Below the pieces are notes generated by a model. That model saw only the letters and a list, made by a program, of their open reading frames with translations, made no database searches and had not been told where the DNA came from. Below, piece after piece: positions 1 through 7,119 of a stretch of 64,000 bases of DNA. The stretch covers positions 310,001 to 374,000 of the forward strand of contig CAVUVQ010000020.1 of assembly GCA_963744875.1 (NCBI GenBank), written 5' to 3'. How positions within the stretch are numbered: the first letter of the stretch is position 1; every line of letters begins with the position of its first letter. The DNA comes from JACDAE01 sp963744875 (GTDB lineage: Bacteria > Chloroflexota > Ktedonobacteria > Ktedonobacterales > Ktedonobacteraceae). The translations under genes were made by a program, and so were the position numbers.

Positions 1-446
1 AAATAGCGCACCGCCAGTTCAGTGACATTCAGTCCAAGCTTTGTAATGCCAACCGCAATTCCCGCCCAGACGAAAATCTCGCCAGGGTTGGCATGAGGGA
101 ACAGACCAAGAATAGGATGCACAAAGGACACTGCCGAGTCATAAAATGCTGGCTTCTGTTTTTCTGGTAGAAAGCGCCCCATCGTGTATGCCATCGGGTT
201 CGTAAGAAAAAAGACTGCCAGGAAAGGGAGAACGAGATAACGTAGGAACACATTGCGGCTACTGACCATCGCTACCTTGTCGATACGTTCAGGGCCGATA
301 AAACGAATGAGCGCATTAACTGCAGTCATCAGGACGATAAGCAGGGGGACAATACCAGTAACCAGGCTAACGAATGTAGCCCCACCCTTCTGGAACATTC
401 CGATAAAGCCTGTTGCAACGGCAACAAAGAATTGGAGTACAGGCAT
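1..446 (-). CDS. srlA: PTS glucitol/sorbitol-type transporter subunit IIC (partial, 3' end outside window)
   Basis: This is the N-terminal 148 codons of a membrane permease of the glucitol/sorbitol PTS family; the C-terminus lies beyond the window edge. The translation is hydrophobic and contains the family segments GFIGMFQKGGATFVSLVTG near the start, then NALIRFIGPERID, and LTNPMAYTMGRFLPEKQKPAF in the middle. In the family this subunit carries a sugar alcohol across the membrane while the IIB/IIA parts phosphorylate it. The start at 446 has a textbook Shine-Dalgarno (GGAGGTGATC) just upstream. It is the last visible gene of a leftward set with the GutM-like and zinc-ribbon genes, probably read from the promoter near 1565-1600. 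The exact polyol cannot be told from the sequence. Confidence 0.9.
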   Translation of the reverse strand, partial: MPVLQFFVAVATGFIGMFQKGGATFVSLVTGIVPLLIVLMTAVNALIRFIGPERIDKVAMVSSRNVFLRYLVLPFLAVFFLTNPMAYTMGRFLPEKQKPAFYDSAVSFVHPILGLFPHANPGEIFVWAGIAVGITKLGLNVTELAVRY

Positions 447-621
447 GAGGATCACCTCCACGTGATAGTCAACTTGAAAACCTCTGAGTAATCAATGGAC
501 AAAGCGGGAACGCAAAATATGTTCCTCATCATTAGAGAAACCTCGGAGGTCCTCTTGCGCCTGGATGATTGGTAAAAAGAGACACAAATTCCTCCTATGA
601 AAAAGAGAATGAGGACAGAAC

Positions 622-1026
622 TTAAACTATGGCTGAGGCTTTATCGAGGGCCTTTTGAAGGGCCTGAGCTGCTGCGCGTGCGGCCTCAATGACACGTGGT
701 GAGACATCTGGAAGCGATAAAGGCTGTTCGCGCAGGAGATCGTCGATGGTGTAGCCTTCCAGTTGAGGTACAGGTTTCAGTCCAGCAAAGACTGTGAGAC
801 CCTGAAGGCGTTCAGCTTTGATGATATGGTGCGTTTGAGGATGAGCAACAAGAACGGCATAGATACGTCCACGATACATGCCCCCGGCCAGGCCGGTAGC
901 GCAGACACCAAGTTTTCTTAATGCACCGATACGTTTGGAGAATCGCTGAGCTTGCCTATACGCCAGGCCCAACTGCACAAGCCAGACAGCCAGAGCAAGT
1001 ACTGCTACCTCTTCGATTACCGACAT
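622..1026 (-). CDS. gutM: GutM-like glucitol operon activator family protein
   Basis: A 134-residue protein with one N-terminal hydrophobic segment (roughly residues 5-22, VAVLALAVWLVQLGLAY), then a basic stretch and a soluble tail. Length, single N-terminal membrane segment and the GGMYRGRIYAVLV segment fit the GutM family, found beside glucitol/sorbitol PTS genes in many bacteria and named as an activator of that operon in enteric bacteria. It lies 175 bp upstream of the IIC gene on the same strand. An AAGGAGG ribosome site precedes the ATG at 1026. Its molecular role here is inferred from family and neighbours only; whether it binds DNA or assists the permease is not visible. Confidence 0.8.
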   Translation of the reverse strand: MSVIEEVAVLALAVWLVQLGLAYRQAQRFSKRIGALRKLGVCATGLAGGMYRGRIYAVLVAHPQTHHIIKAERLQGLTVFAGLKPVPQLEGYTIDDLLREQPLSLPDVSPRVIEAARAAAQALQKALDKASAIV

Positions 1027-1070
1027 GATGTTCCTCCTTCAGAAAACAGAGATACACCCTTGTATCTTTT

Positions 1071-1379
1071 TCAAGCAAAGCACAGATCAGCAAGTTCGCG
1101 CGATACTTCAAAAGGCTTATCAATCAGGCGCCTGGGAAGACCCAAAACAAACGAGAATGGATGCTGCCATGCCTCGTTTTTCAATCGTCGCGTCAAAGCG
1201 AAGCTCCGTTTCGGCAAATCGTGGCAATAGCACCACATGAGAATGGGTACAGGTTGCCTCAGGCTATACCCACAGTGATGACAAAGAGTTCGCTTTATGT
1301 ATCCGGACGCGTAGACAAGAGTATGATCTGTTGCCTGTCCACAATGGATACAATCTAGTTCTACCTGGCAAGCTATCAT
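1071..1379 (-). CDS. Small zinc-ribbon protein of PTS sugar-alcohol locus ('bh protein'-like)
   Basis: A 102-residue protein with two Cys pairs, CIHCG near residue 10 and CHHCG near residue 33, which should form one zinc ribbon, followed by a basic C-terminal half ending in a conserved-looking LPRRLIDKPFEVSRELADL segment. Overall shape resembles the short 'bh protein' of Firmicutes, which also has a CxxC pair and a similar C-terminal LP-R-KP segment; this match is from memory and moderate. It is the first gene of the leftward PTS group, 45 bp upstream of gutM, with AGGAGATC before the ATG. The mRNA leader from the proposed promoter is about 185 nt. Function unknown. Confidence 0.6.
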   Translation of the reverse strand: MIACQVELDCIHCGQATDHTLVYASGYIKRTLCHHCGYSLRQPVPILMWCYCHDLPKRSFALTRRLKNEAWQHPFSFVLGLPRRLIDKPFEVSRELADLCFA

Positions 1380-1547
1380 TGCGATCTCCTAGAGAACCAG
1401 CCCGCTACGTTCCAAAAAGGCATCGTTGCAGAGCAAACCCATAGAAATGATGACGCCCGATCCTTCTCTCCGTGTGAAAAAGTTCGTACAACCAGACTAC
1501 TAAGACAACGCTTGTAAAGCCCTGGTTTCTCCTGAGCAATTCACCTT

Positions 1548-1600
1548 TGTGCGAATTCGGTATTTTGTGCAAGTATAACCGGAAGAATATTGTCTGTCAA
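1548..1600 (-). promoter_or_regulatory. Promoter plus SorC-type operator for the leftward PTS sugar-alcohol genes
   Basis: Read on the minus strand: -35 TTGACA (1600-1595), 17 bp spacer, -10 TATACT (1577-1572), then an operator whose plus-strand form is TGTGC-N13-TGTGCAA (1548-1572). The operator covers the expected start point. The same design is seen at 1637-1699, 3227-3281, 3314-3379 and 9626-9679. Confidence 0.7.
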
Positions 1601-1636
1601 GTAGGCAACGATGCAATTTTCTAGATCGATTGCCTC

Positions 1637-1699
1637 TTGACGATTCTCTATGTGACATTGTAAAGTTGGTTACATGTGCATTTATGAAAATGTGTGTAA
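1637..1699 (+). promoter_or_regulatory. Candidate promoter and operator upstream of the HPr gene
   Basis: TTGACG (1637-1642), 16 bp spacer and a weak -10 TGTAAA (1659-1664), followed by TGTGC-N13-TGTGTAA (1675-1699), which matches the operator of the neighbouring PTS and ispD-type promoters in half-sites and in the 18 bp repeat distance. The -10 match is poor, so the promoter call is weaker than the operator call. Confidence 0.45.
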
Positions 1700-1739
1700 T
1701 CAGGAAGGCTCTGTCTAAGATCACGAAAGGGTTCATACC

Positions 1740-2006
1740 ATGCAACAGGCAAAGGTGCTGGTGCGTCATGAAGCCGGTCTTCACGCTCGACCAGCCGCAC
1801 AGTTCGTCAAGCTCGCGAAACAATTTCAGAGTACCATTACTTTGACTGGCAATGGAAAAACAGTGAATGCGAAGAGTATCGTTCTTGTGCTCACCCTTGC
1901 CATCAATAAAGGGACAGAGGTCGAAGTGAAAGCTGAGGGGGAGGATGAGCACGAAGCACTCGCAGCTCTTGTAGAGGTGATCGAGGGGAATTTTGTCGAA
2001 ATGTAA
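1740..2006 (+). CDS. ptsH: HPr phosphocarrier protein
   Basis: An 88-residue HPr. The active-site segment HEAGLHARPAAQFV places the phospho-accepting histidine at position 15, exactly as in known HPr proteins, followed by Arg17. A serine sits at position 46 within NAKSIVLVL, the site that HPr kinase modifies in Gram-positive bacteria, so regulatory phosphorylation is possible though no kinase gene is in the window. HPr takes phosphate from enzyme I (7120-8874 here) and passes it to the sugar permeases. GAAAGGG precedes the ATG. It is transcribed alone, divergently from the PTS IIC group, and is followed at once by a strong inverted repeat. Confidence 0.95.
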   Translation: MQQAKVLVRHEAGLHARPAAQFVKLAKQFQSTITLTGNGKTVNAKSIVLVLTLAINKGTEVEVKAEGEDEHEALAALVEVIEGNFVEM

Positions 2007-2013
2007 TCTTGGG

Positions 2014-2094
2014 GCGGGCTTATTTCATCGCGCCCCTACGCTTTCTAGCCATATTACATCTAGAAAGCGTAGGGGCGCGATGAAATAAGCCCGC
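2014..2094. repeat. 35-bp perfect inverted repeat (dispersed TAGGGGC palindrome family, possible terminator)
   Basis: Arms 2014-2048 and 2060-2094 are perfect reverse complements with an 11 bp loop. It lies between the convergent HPr and SorC genes, so it may act as a terminator both ways, although no T-run follows. The outer half (GGGCTTATTTCAT and GCGCCCCTAC) recurs almost unchanged at 63614-63725, so it is a copy of a dispersed element, not just a local hairpin. Confidence 0.85.
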
Positions 2095-2151
2095 ACTGGA
2101 TTTATTTATCTATACCCTAATAATTGCCATTTCCAATATTTGCTACAAAGA

Positions 2152-3153
2152 TTATCGAAGTTGTGGAACTACTTCCTCACTCGCCATGTATTGCAAAATG
2201 GCACGAGTACAATGCTCATCGGTAATCAGTGCATTCACGATGCCAGTTCGCAATGCTCCAATGATTGCCTCCACCTTGGCCGTGCCAGCCGCAACGGCGA
2301 TAACCAGGGGGACACGACGCAAGGCATCAAAAGATACCGTTATGGTACGATCCAACATCTCGTGAACACATACTTCACCATTGATGTTAAAATAGATGCC
2401 ACAGATGTCACCCACTGCTCCCTGCTTGCGAATTTCCTGGAGCTCGTTTGTACCCAGATATCCTGCTCGGAAGAGGCCTGAGGCTTCTGGGCTGGCACCT
2501 CCGATACCCACTAAGGCGATATCCATTTGCTCCATTACCTGGAATGTGCGATGAATACTGCGTTCCTCCAATAAACCATCTCGTATCACACTATTCGTCA
2601 CCAGCAAAGGGGCATGAATATACGAGCAGCGTCCGCCATAGGCATCCGCCAGGCGTCGTGCAATCTCCGGCCCATTGATATCAGGCATCGACGGTGTATC
2701 CACGCTTCCCATCAATTGAACGATGTTGAGCGGCAAGCGTCGACGTGGTCGCAAAACCTTGAGCATTTCAAACATAGAGGTTCCCCACGAAATGCCTACA
2801 GTACGAGGAACCTCTTGCTCTTCATACGCCTCCTGAATACGCCGATCTACATAACGAGCAGCTAATGCTCCTACAAAGCTCAAAACAGGATCGTCAGTTG
2901 ATGAGCTGATCAAAACCTGAGCATCCTGTACAGGAAATTTTTGCAGAAATTCAGTCCGCAGTGCCGTAGAGGTTCGTAGAGGATAATGAACATGAATATC
3001 AACTAAGCCCAGCTCTCGCGAACGGGTAAGTAAACGTGATACTCCCGAACGAGAGACGCCAATGGCTTTGGCAATCTGATCTTGTGTCTGATTTTCTTCA
3101 TAGTAAAGACTTGCAACCTCACCAAGAAGATACAAATCATCGCTCTCTTGCAT
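2152..3153 (-). CDS. SorC-family sugar-phosphate-responsive transcriptional regulator
   Basis: N-terminal helix-turn-helix (about residues 20-45 from the chosen start, NQTQDQIAKAIGVSRSGVSR), then the long SorC effector domain typical of regulators that bind phosphorylated sugars or polyols; motifs such as GISWGTSM, VGIGGASPEASGL, GDICGIYFN and the C-terminal VAAGTAKVEAIIGALR support this. About 333 residues, normal for the family. An upstream ATG at 3231 is open, but it has no ribosome site and would sit inside the operator, whereas the ATG at 3153 has AAAGGA at good distance. It is divergent from the dehydrogenase operon. A perfect palindrome TGCACAATTGTGCA lies just after its own -10 box, suggesting self-regulation. 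Likely master regulator of the 1-9.7 kb block; ligand unknown. Confidence 0.9.
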   Translation of the reverse strand: MQESDDLYLLGEVASLYYEENQTQDQIAKAIGVSRSGVSRLLTRSRELGLVDIHVHYPLRTSTALRTEFLQKFPVQDAQVLISSSTDDPVLSFVGALAARYVDRRIQEAYEEQEVPRTVGISWGTSMFEMLKVLRPRRRLPLNIVQLMGSVDTPSMPDINGPEIARRLADAYGGRCSYIHAPLLVTNSVIRDGLLEERSIHRTFQVMEQMDIALVGIGGASPEASGLFRAGYLGTNELQEIRKQGAVGDICGIYFNINGEVCVHEMLDRTITVSFDALRRVPLVIAVAAGTAKVEAIIGALRTGIVNALITDEHCTRAILQYMASEEVVPQLR

Positions 3154-3226
3154 ATCTATTAATCCTTTAGTGATAGATCTAACATTTCTATCTGCCTCTG
3201 TCGTCGTGACTCTAATGGTTACATAC

Positions 3227-3281
3227 TGCACAATTGTGCAATCTTGAGAGTAATTGTAAGAGTCATTCCAATACTTGTCAA
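3227..3281 (-). promoter_or_regulatory. Promoter and palindromic operator of the SorC regulator gene
   Basis: Minus strand: TTGACA (3281-3276), 17 bp, TACAAT (3258-3253), then the perfect 14-bp palindrome TGCACAATTGTGCA (3227-3240) at about +6 to +19. Half-site TTGCACA / TGTGCAA equals that of the other SorC-type operators in this block. Confidence 0.7.
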
Positions 3282-3313
3282 CACTTTACTTCTCTTTTCA
3301 TTCACCCAAAACC

Positions 3314-3379
3314 TTGACAATCTACCCAAAGAAAGTTATTATTATCAACATCAGTGAACAATTTTTCAGGAATTGCACA
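3314..3379 (+). promoter_or_regulatory. Promoter and operator of the oxo-acid dehydrogenase / enzyme I operon
   Basis: TTGACA (3314-3319), 17 bp spacer, TATTAT (3337-3342), then GTGAACAATTTTTCA and TTGCACA half-sites (3354-3379) just downstream of the expected start. The arrangement copies the PTS and ispD-type promoters; one half-site is degenerate (TGAACA) and the half-site spacing is 1 bp longer. Confidence 0.65.
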
Positions 3380-3529
3380 AAGGTGCGGATTTCTCAATAC
3401 TGTTGACACCCTTTTGTGTCATTTGCGTGGTAAAGCGGTAAAAAGACAGTATCGCACCGCCTGGCAATTTTTCAAGTACAACCTTTCATCACGGCTTTTC
3501 AAGCCTGCTTCCAAAGAAGGAGGTTAGTT

Positions 3530-4504
3530 ATGTCTGAGCGTCCCCCCGAGCTATCTATGGAACAGTTGCGTTCTCTTTTAAAAACGATGTATCGTATTCG
3601 CGCCTTTGAAGAAAAAGTTGACGAATTATTCATGCGTGGGGAAGTTCATGGAACGACGCATCTTTCCATCGGCGAAGAAGCTACCGCTGCTGGAGCATTA
3701 ATTGCCCTGCGCCCTGACGATTATATTACCAGTACTCATCGTGGTCACGGCCATTGTATTGCAAAAGGGGCTGATCTGAACCTTATGCTGGCAGAGTTAT
3801 TGGGCAAAGAGACGGGATATTGCCGGGGGCGCGGTGGCTCAATGCATATTGCAGATGTGCAGGCGGGCAATCTGGGTGCCAATGGCGTTGTAGGTGGGGG
3901 TATTCCAATCGCAACGGGTGTAGGATTGAGCATTAAGCTCCGCAAACAGGATGCCGTCTGTCTCTGCTTCTTTGGCGATGGTGCATCCAACGAAGGCACC
4001 TTTCATGAAGCCATCAATATGGCTGCAATCTGGGATCTTCCCGTTATTTTTGTGTGTGAAAACAATCAGTATGGCATGTCCATGTCCACCAGCCGTTCTA
4101 TGCGCAATGAAAGCATTGCTCAACGTGCAACTGCCTATGGCATCCCTGGCACTCAGGTGGATGGTAATGACATCTTCGCCGTCTATGAAGCTGTTTACCA
4201 GGCCGCTCAACGTGCTCGCGCAGGAGAGGGACCCACCCTCATTGAGTCGTACACGTATCGTTACAAAGGGCATTCGAAAAGTGATCAGAACCGTTACCGT
4301 ACACGTGATGAGATCCGCTCGTGGCAAAAGCGCGATCCCATTCATATCTTCGCCACCTATCTGATAGAGCATGCTATACATGATCAACAAACAATCAAAC
4401 AAGAAGAGGCGGCGGCTTATCAGGCAATAGAAGATGCTTACCAGTTCGCCGTGAGTAGCCCTGATCCCAATCCTGATGAACTACTCGAAGGAGTCTACGC
4501 ATGA
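3530..4504 (+). CDS. acoA: Thiamine-diphosphate-dependent 2-oxoacid/acetoin dehydrogenase E1 alpha subunit
   Basis: A 324-residue E1 alpha subunit. The ThDP/Mg site reads GDGASNEG at residue 149, followed by a long helix and VCENNQYGMS; STHRGHGHCIAKGAD and GRGGSMHIAD are the substrate and phosphorylation-loop region typical of acetoin and pyruvate dehydrogenases. The enzyme decarboxylates the oxo acid (or cleaves acetoin) and reductively acylates lipoamide on E2. AAGGAGG precedes the ATG. It begins an operon with E1 beta (4 bp overlap), E2 and PTS enzyme I. The length and phosphorylation-loop segments resemble AcoA-type subunits, but pyruvate as the substrate cannot be excluded. No E3 gene is present nearby. 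Confidence 0.9.
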   Translation: MSERPPELSMEQLRSLLKTMYRIRAFEEKVDELFMRGEVHGTTHLSIGEEATAAGALIALRPDDYITSTHRGHGHCIAKGADLNLMLAELLGKETGYCRGRGGSMHIADVQAGNLGANGVVGGGIPIATGVGLSIKLRKQDAVCLCFFGDGASNEGTFHEAINMAAIWDLPVIFVCENNQYGMSMSTSRSMRNESIAQRATAYGIPGTQVDGNDIFAVYEAVYQAAQRARAGEGPTLIESYTYRYKGHSKSDQNRYRTRDEIRSWQKRDPIHIFATYLIEHAIHDQQTIKQEEAAAYQAIEDAYQFAVSSPDPNPDELLEGVYA

Positions 4505-5559
4505 CTGTTTCTTCACACCCTTCAAATATCCCTTTGCAAGAGAGTGCGGGCACATCGTCCGAACCGACATTACAGGAAATGACCTACGCAGAGGCGGTTC
4601 GTGCCGCTTTACGAGAAGAAATGCTCAAAGATCCGCGTATGTTCTTAATGGGAGAGGACATCGGTATCTATGGTGGTGCGTTTGGAGTTACACGTGGACT
4701 TTTTGAGGAATTTGGCGAAGAACGCGTTCGCGATACACCTATCTCCGAAGCTGGGATTGCCGGATGTGCCATTGGCGCAGCATTGACTGGTATGCGACCT
4801 GTCGCTGAGTTTCAGTTCAGCGATTTTGCTGCCATTGCGATGGACCAGATCGTCAACCAGGGAGCAAAGCTGCGTTTCATGTTTGGTGGCAAGGCGGAAG
4901 TCCCTGTTGTTTTCCGTGCTCCTCTTGGCTCTGGTACAGGAGCTGCTGCTCAGCACTCACAAAGCCTGGAGGCCTGGTTTGCACATGTACCAGGACTTAA
5001 AGTTGTTTTACCATCAACGCCAGCCGATGCCAAGGGTCTCCTTACAGCCTCTATCCGTGACCTCAATCCTGTGATCTTTTTTGAGCACAAGGTGCTTTAT
5101 AAGCAAAAAGGTATGGTGCCGACTGGTGAGTGGGAGATACCCCTCGGTCAGGCGGATATCAAGCGACCAGGAAAAGACCTGACTATCATCGCCCTCTCTA
5201 TCTCAGTACCTAAGGCGCTGGCGGCAGCCGGTCGCTTAGCTCAGGAAGGGATTGAGGCTGAAGTCATTGATCCCCGCACCTTGCGCCCACTGGATGAAGC
5301 CACACTCGTCGCTTCGGTCCGTAAGACTGGTCATGTGCTCATCGTGCATGAAGCTGTCCTTACTGGCGGATTTGGTGGTGAAATTGCAGCTCGTCTTGCT
5401 AGCAGCGAGGCATTTTATTACCTGGATGCACCAATCAAACGGTTGGGGGGTGCCGAGATCCCAATTCCATATAATCCAGTACTTGAAAAACTCGCGACGC
5501 CGCAAGAGAACGATATTTACCAGGCTGCTCTCAATCTCGTGCGCAAACAAGCAAAATAG
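4501..5559 (+). CDS. acoB: 2-oxoacid/acetoin dehydrogenase E1 beta subunit
   Basis: A 352-residue transketolase-like beta subunit. It starts at the ATG overlapping the E1 alpha stop (ATGA), with GAAGGAG upstream, so translation is coupled. This gives an extra ~26 residues before the usual family start MTYAEAVRAAL; an ATG at 4579 would give the shorter form. Family motifs: MGEDIGIYGGAFGVTRGL, DTPISEAGIAG (the Glu that activates ThDP), FSDFAAIAMDQIVNQ, and the C-terminal domain with IDPRTLRPLD and HEAVLTGGFGGEI. It forms the alpha2beta2 E1 with the previous gene and works in the cytoplasm. Confidence 0.9.
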   Translation: MTVSSHPSNIPLQESAGTSSEPTLQEMTYAEAVRAALREEMLKDPRMFLMGEDIGIYGGAFGVTRGLFEEFGEERVRDTPISEAGIAGCAIGAALTGMRPVAEFQFSDFAAIAMDQIVNQGAKLRFMFGGKAEVPVVFRAPLGSGTGAAAQHSQSLEAWFAHVPGLKVVLPSTPADAKGLLTASIRDLNPVIFFEHKVLYKQKGMVPTGEWEIPLGQADIKRPGKDLTIIALSISVPKALAAAGRLAQEGIEAEVIDPRTLRPLDEATLVASVRKTGHVLIVHEAVLTGGFGGEIAARLASSEAFYYLDAPIKRLGGAEIPIPYNPVLEKLATPQENDIYQAALNLVRKQAK

Positions 5560-5588
5560 TGCGTGACGTTTTGTAGGAGACACCAACG

Positions 5589-7037
5589 ATGGAAAAAGTC
5601 CTGGCAATGCCTAAGCTGGGCATGACAATGACCGAGGGAACTGTCTTGCAATGGCTGTATAAAGAAGGTGATCTGGTAGAAAAAGATGAAGCACTTGTTG
5701 AGGTCATGACCGATAAAGTGAATATGGAGGTGGAGGCTCCTTTTAGTGGTCAACTCCTCCGTATCCTGGCACAGGAGGGAGACGTACTTCCCGTTGGTGC
5801 TCCGATGGCCCTTTTCGTTGATGAGACGACCGAGGCATCTTCCCTCATCTCTGTAAACAGAGCGGCAGTCACTGCTTTGGCCGCCTCTACATCCATTGCT
5901 TCTTCTGATGGTGTTCCAGCAGGGAATGTAGCGCTCTTAGATCTTCCTGCTGCGAGTACACCTGTTGCAGGCACTCCAGCCGCGAAGCGTGAGGCGGCTC
6001 TTCATGGGATTGAGCTGCAAGCAGTTGTACAGGCTGGAGCGATTCCTCCTTTACATCTGCAAGATGTGCTCGCATACATGCAGAAGCAGCAACCTCCAGA
6101 GATACGTGCTACGCCGATCGCCCAGAAGATTGCGCATGAGCACCAGGTCAACCTCGTCGAGGTGGCAATGAACAAGCAGGGGAAAAAGATCACGCGGGCC
6201 GATGTCGAAGCTCATCTGGTTACTATCCCACCAGCCACCAACGGCAAGTCATCTCCCAATGAAGAGGCTCAGCAGGTAAGTGAGGGTATTGCGAATAGCT
6301 TTTCAGAACATGCAAATGCGCAAAGTGAGCTTATTCCACTTTCACCCGTACGGCGTCTCATTGGGCAGCGCATGATCGCAAGTATTACCACTGCTCCACA
6401 CATCTACCTGGACACAGAAATAGACATGTTGGAGATCGAACGTGCGCGTCAACGGATGGATCATCATTTACAGAAACAGGGAGAGCCGGTTCCTTCCGTG
6501 ACTGCTTTCCTGATAAGAGCCATCGCGGCAACCTTGCTACGCCATCCCGAAGTTAATGCGACATTCGAGCCAGGAGCGTTACAGGGAAAGGACGCCATCC
6601 GTCGTTGGCGTGTCGTTAATATTGGCGTCGCCGTTGATACAGAGCAGGCTTTGCTTACACCTGTTATCAAAAATGCTCATTTGCAAACCGTGTCGGGCCT
6701 GGCGAGTGAGCTACGTCGTCTCAGTCAGGCGGCGCGTCATGGTGGACTCAAGCCCGATGATCTGGCCGAGGCGACCTTTACGATCTCCAATCTGGGTATG
6801 TATGGCATAGATACCTTTCACGCCATTATCGCGCCGGGTCAGGGTGCCATCCTTGCTGTTGGTAAGACCACAAAGCGTAATGTCGTAATCGAAGACGCTC
6901 AGGGAGAGCATCTTGAGATCCGTCCGATCATGAAGGTTTCGTTGTCAGCAGATCACCGTATAATAGATGGTGCTGCGGGTAGTCGCTTCTTACAACAGCT
7001 CAAAACGTTCCTGGAAAACCCTTATCTGTTATTGTAA
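5589..7037 (+). CDS. acoC: Dihydrolipoamide acyltransferase (E2) of the 2-oxoacid/acetoin dehydrogenase complex
   Basis: 482 residues in the standard E2 order: lipoyl domain (residues 1-77) with the lipoylated Lys43 in MTDKVNMEVE, an Ala/Pro-rich linker, a peripheral subunit-binding domain (about 170-205, ATPIAQKIAHEHQVNL), a second linker, and the catalytic domain (about 245-482) ending in the active-site motif SADHRIIDGA (His456, Asp460). It moves the acyl group from lipoamide to CoA and forms the core of the complex. The gene follows E1 beta by 29 bp with TAGGAG upstream of ATG. The E3 (lipoamide dehydrogenase) needed to reoxidise it must be encoded elsewhere. Confidence 0.92.
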   Translation: MEKVLAMPKLGMTMTEGTVLQWLYKEGDLVEKDEALVEVMTDKVNMEVEAPFSGQLLRILAQEGDVLPVGAPMALFVDETTEASSLISVNRAAVTALAASTSIASSDGVPAGNVALLDLPAASTPVAGTPAAKREAALHGIELQAVVQAGAIPPLHLQDVLAYMQKQQPPEIRATPIAQKIAHEHQVNLVEVAMNKQGKKITRADVEAHLVTIPPATNGKSSPNEEAQQVSEGIANSFSEHANAQSELIPLSPVRRLIGQRMIASITTAPHIYLDTEIDMLEIERARQRMDHHLQKQGEPVPSVTAFLIRAIAATLLRHPEVNATFEPGALQGKDAIRRWRVVNIGVAVDTEQALLTPVIKNAHLQTVSGLASELRRLSQAARHGGLKPDDLAEATFTISNLGMYGIDTFHAIIAPGQGAILAVGKTTKRNVVIEDAQGEHLEIRPIMKVSLSADHRIIDGAAGSRFLQQLKTFLENPYLLL

Positions 7038-7119
7038 TTCTGACATGGAACCTGCGTAAGGATCACGTTTACGGCGTCCCCGTCCCGAAACAGAACATTA
7101 AAAAGAAGTGAGGGTCGTT

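Noticed and set aside
2152..3231. Longer start (ATG 3231) for the SorC regulator
   Set aside because: No ribosome site, and it overlaps the palindromic operator; the ATG at 3153 has AAAGGA and family-typical N-terminus.
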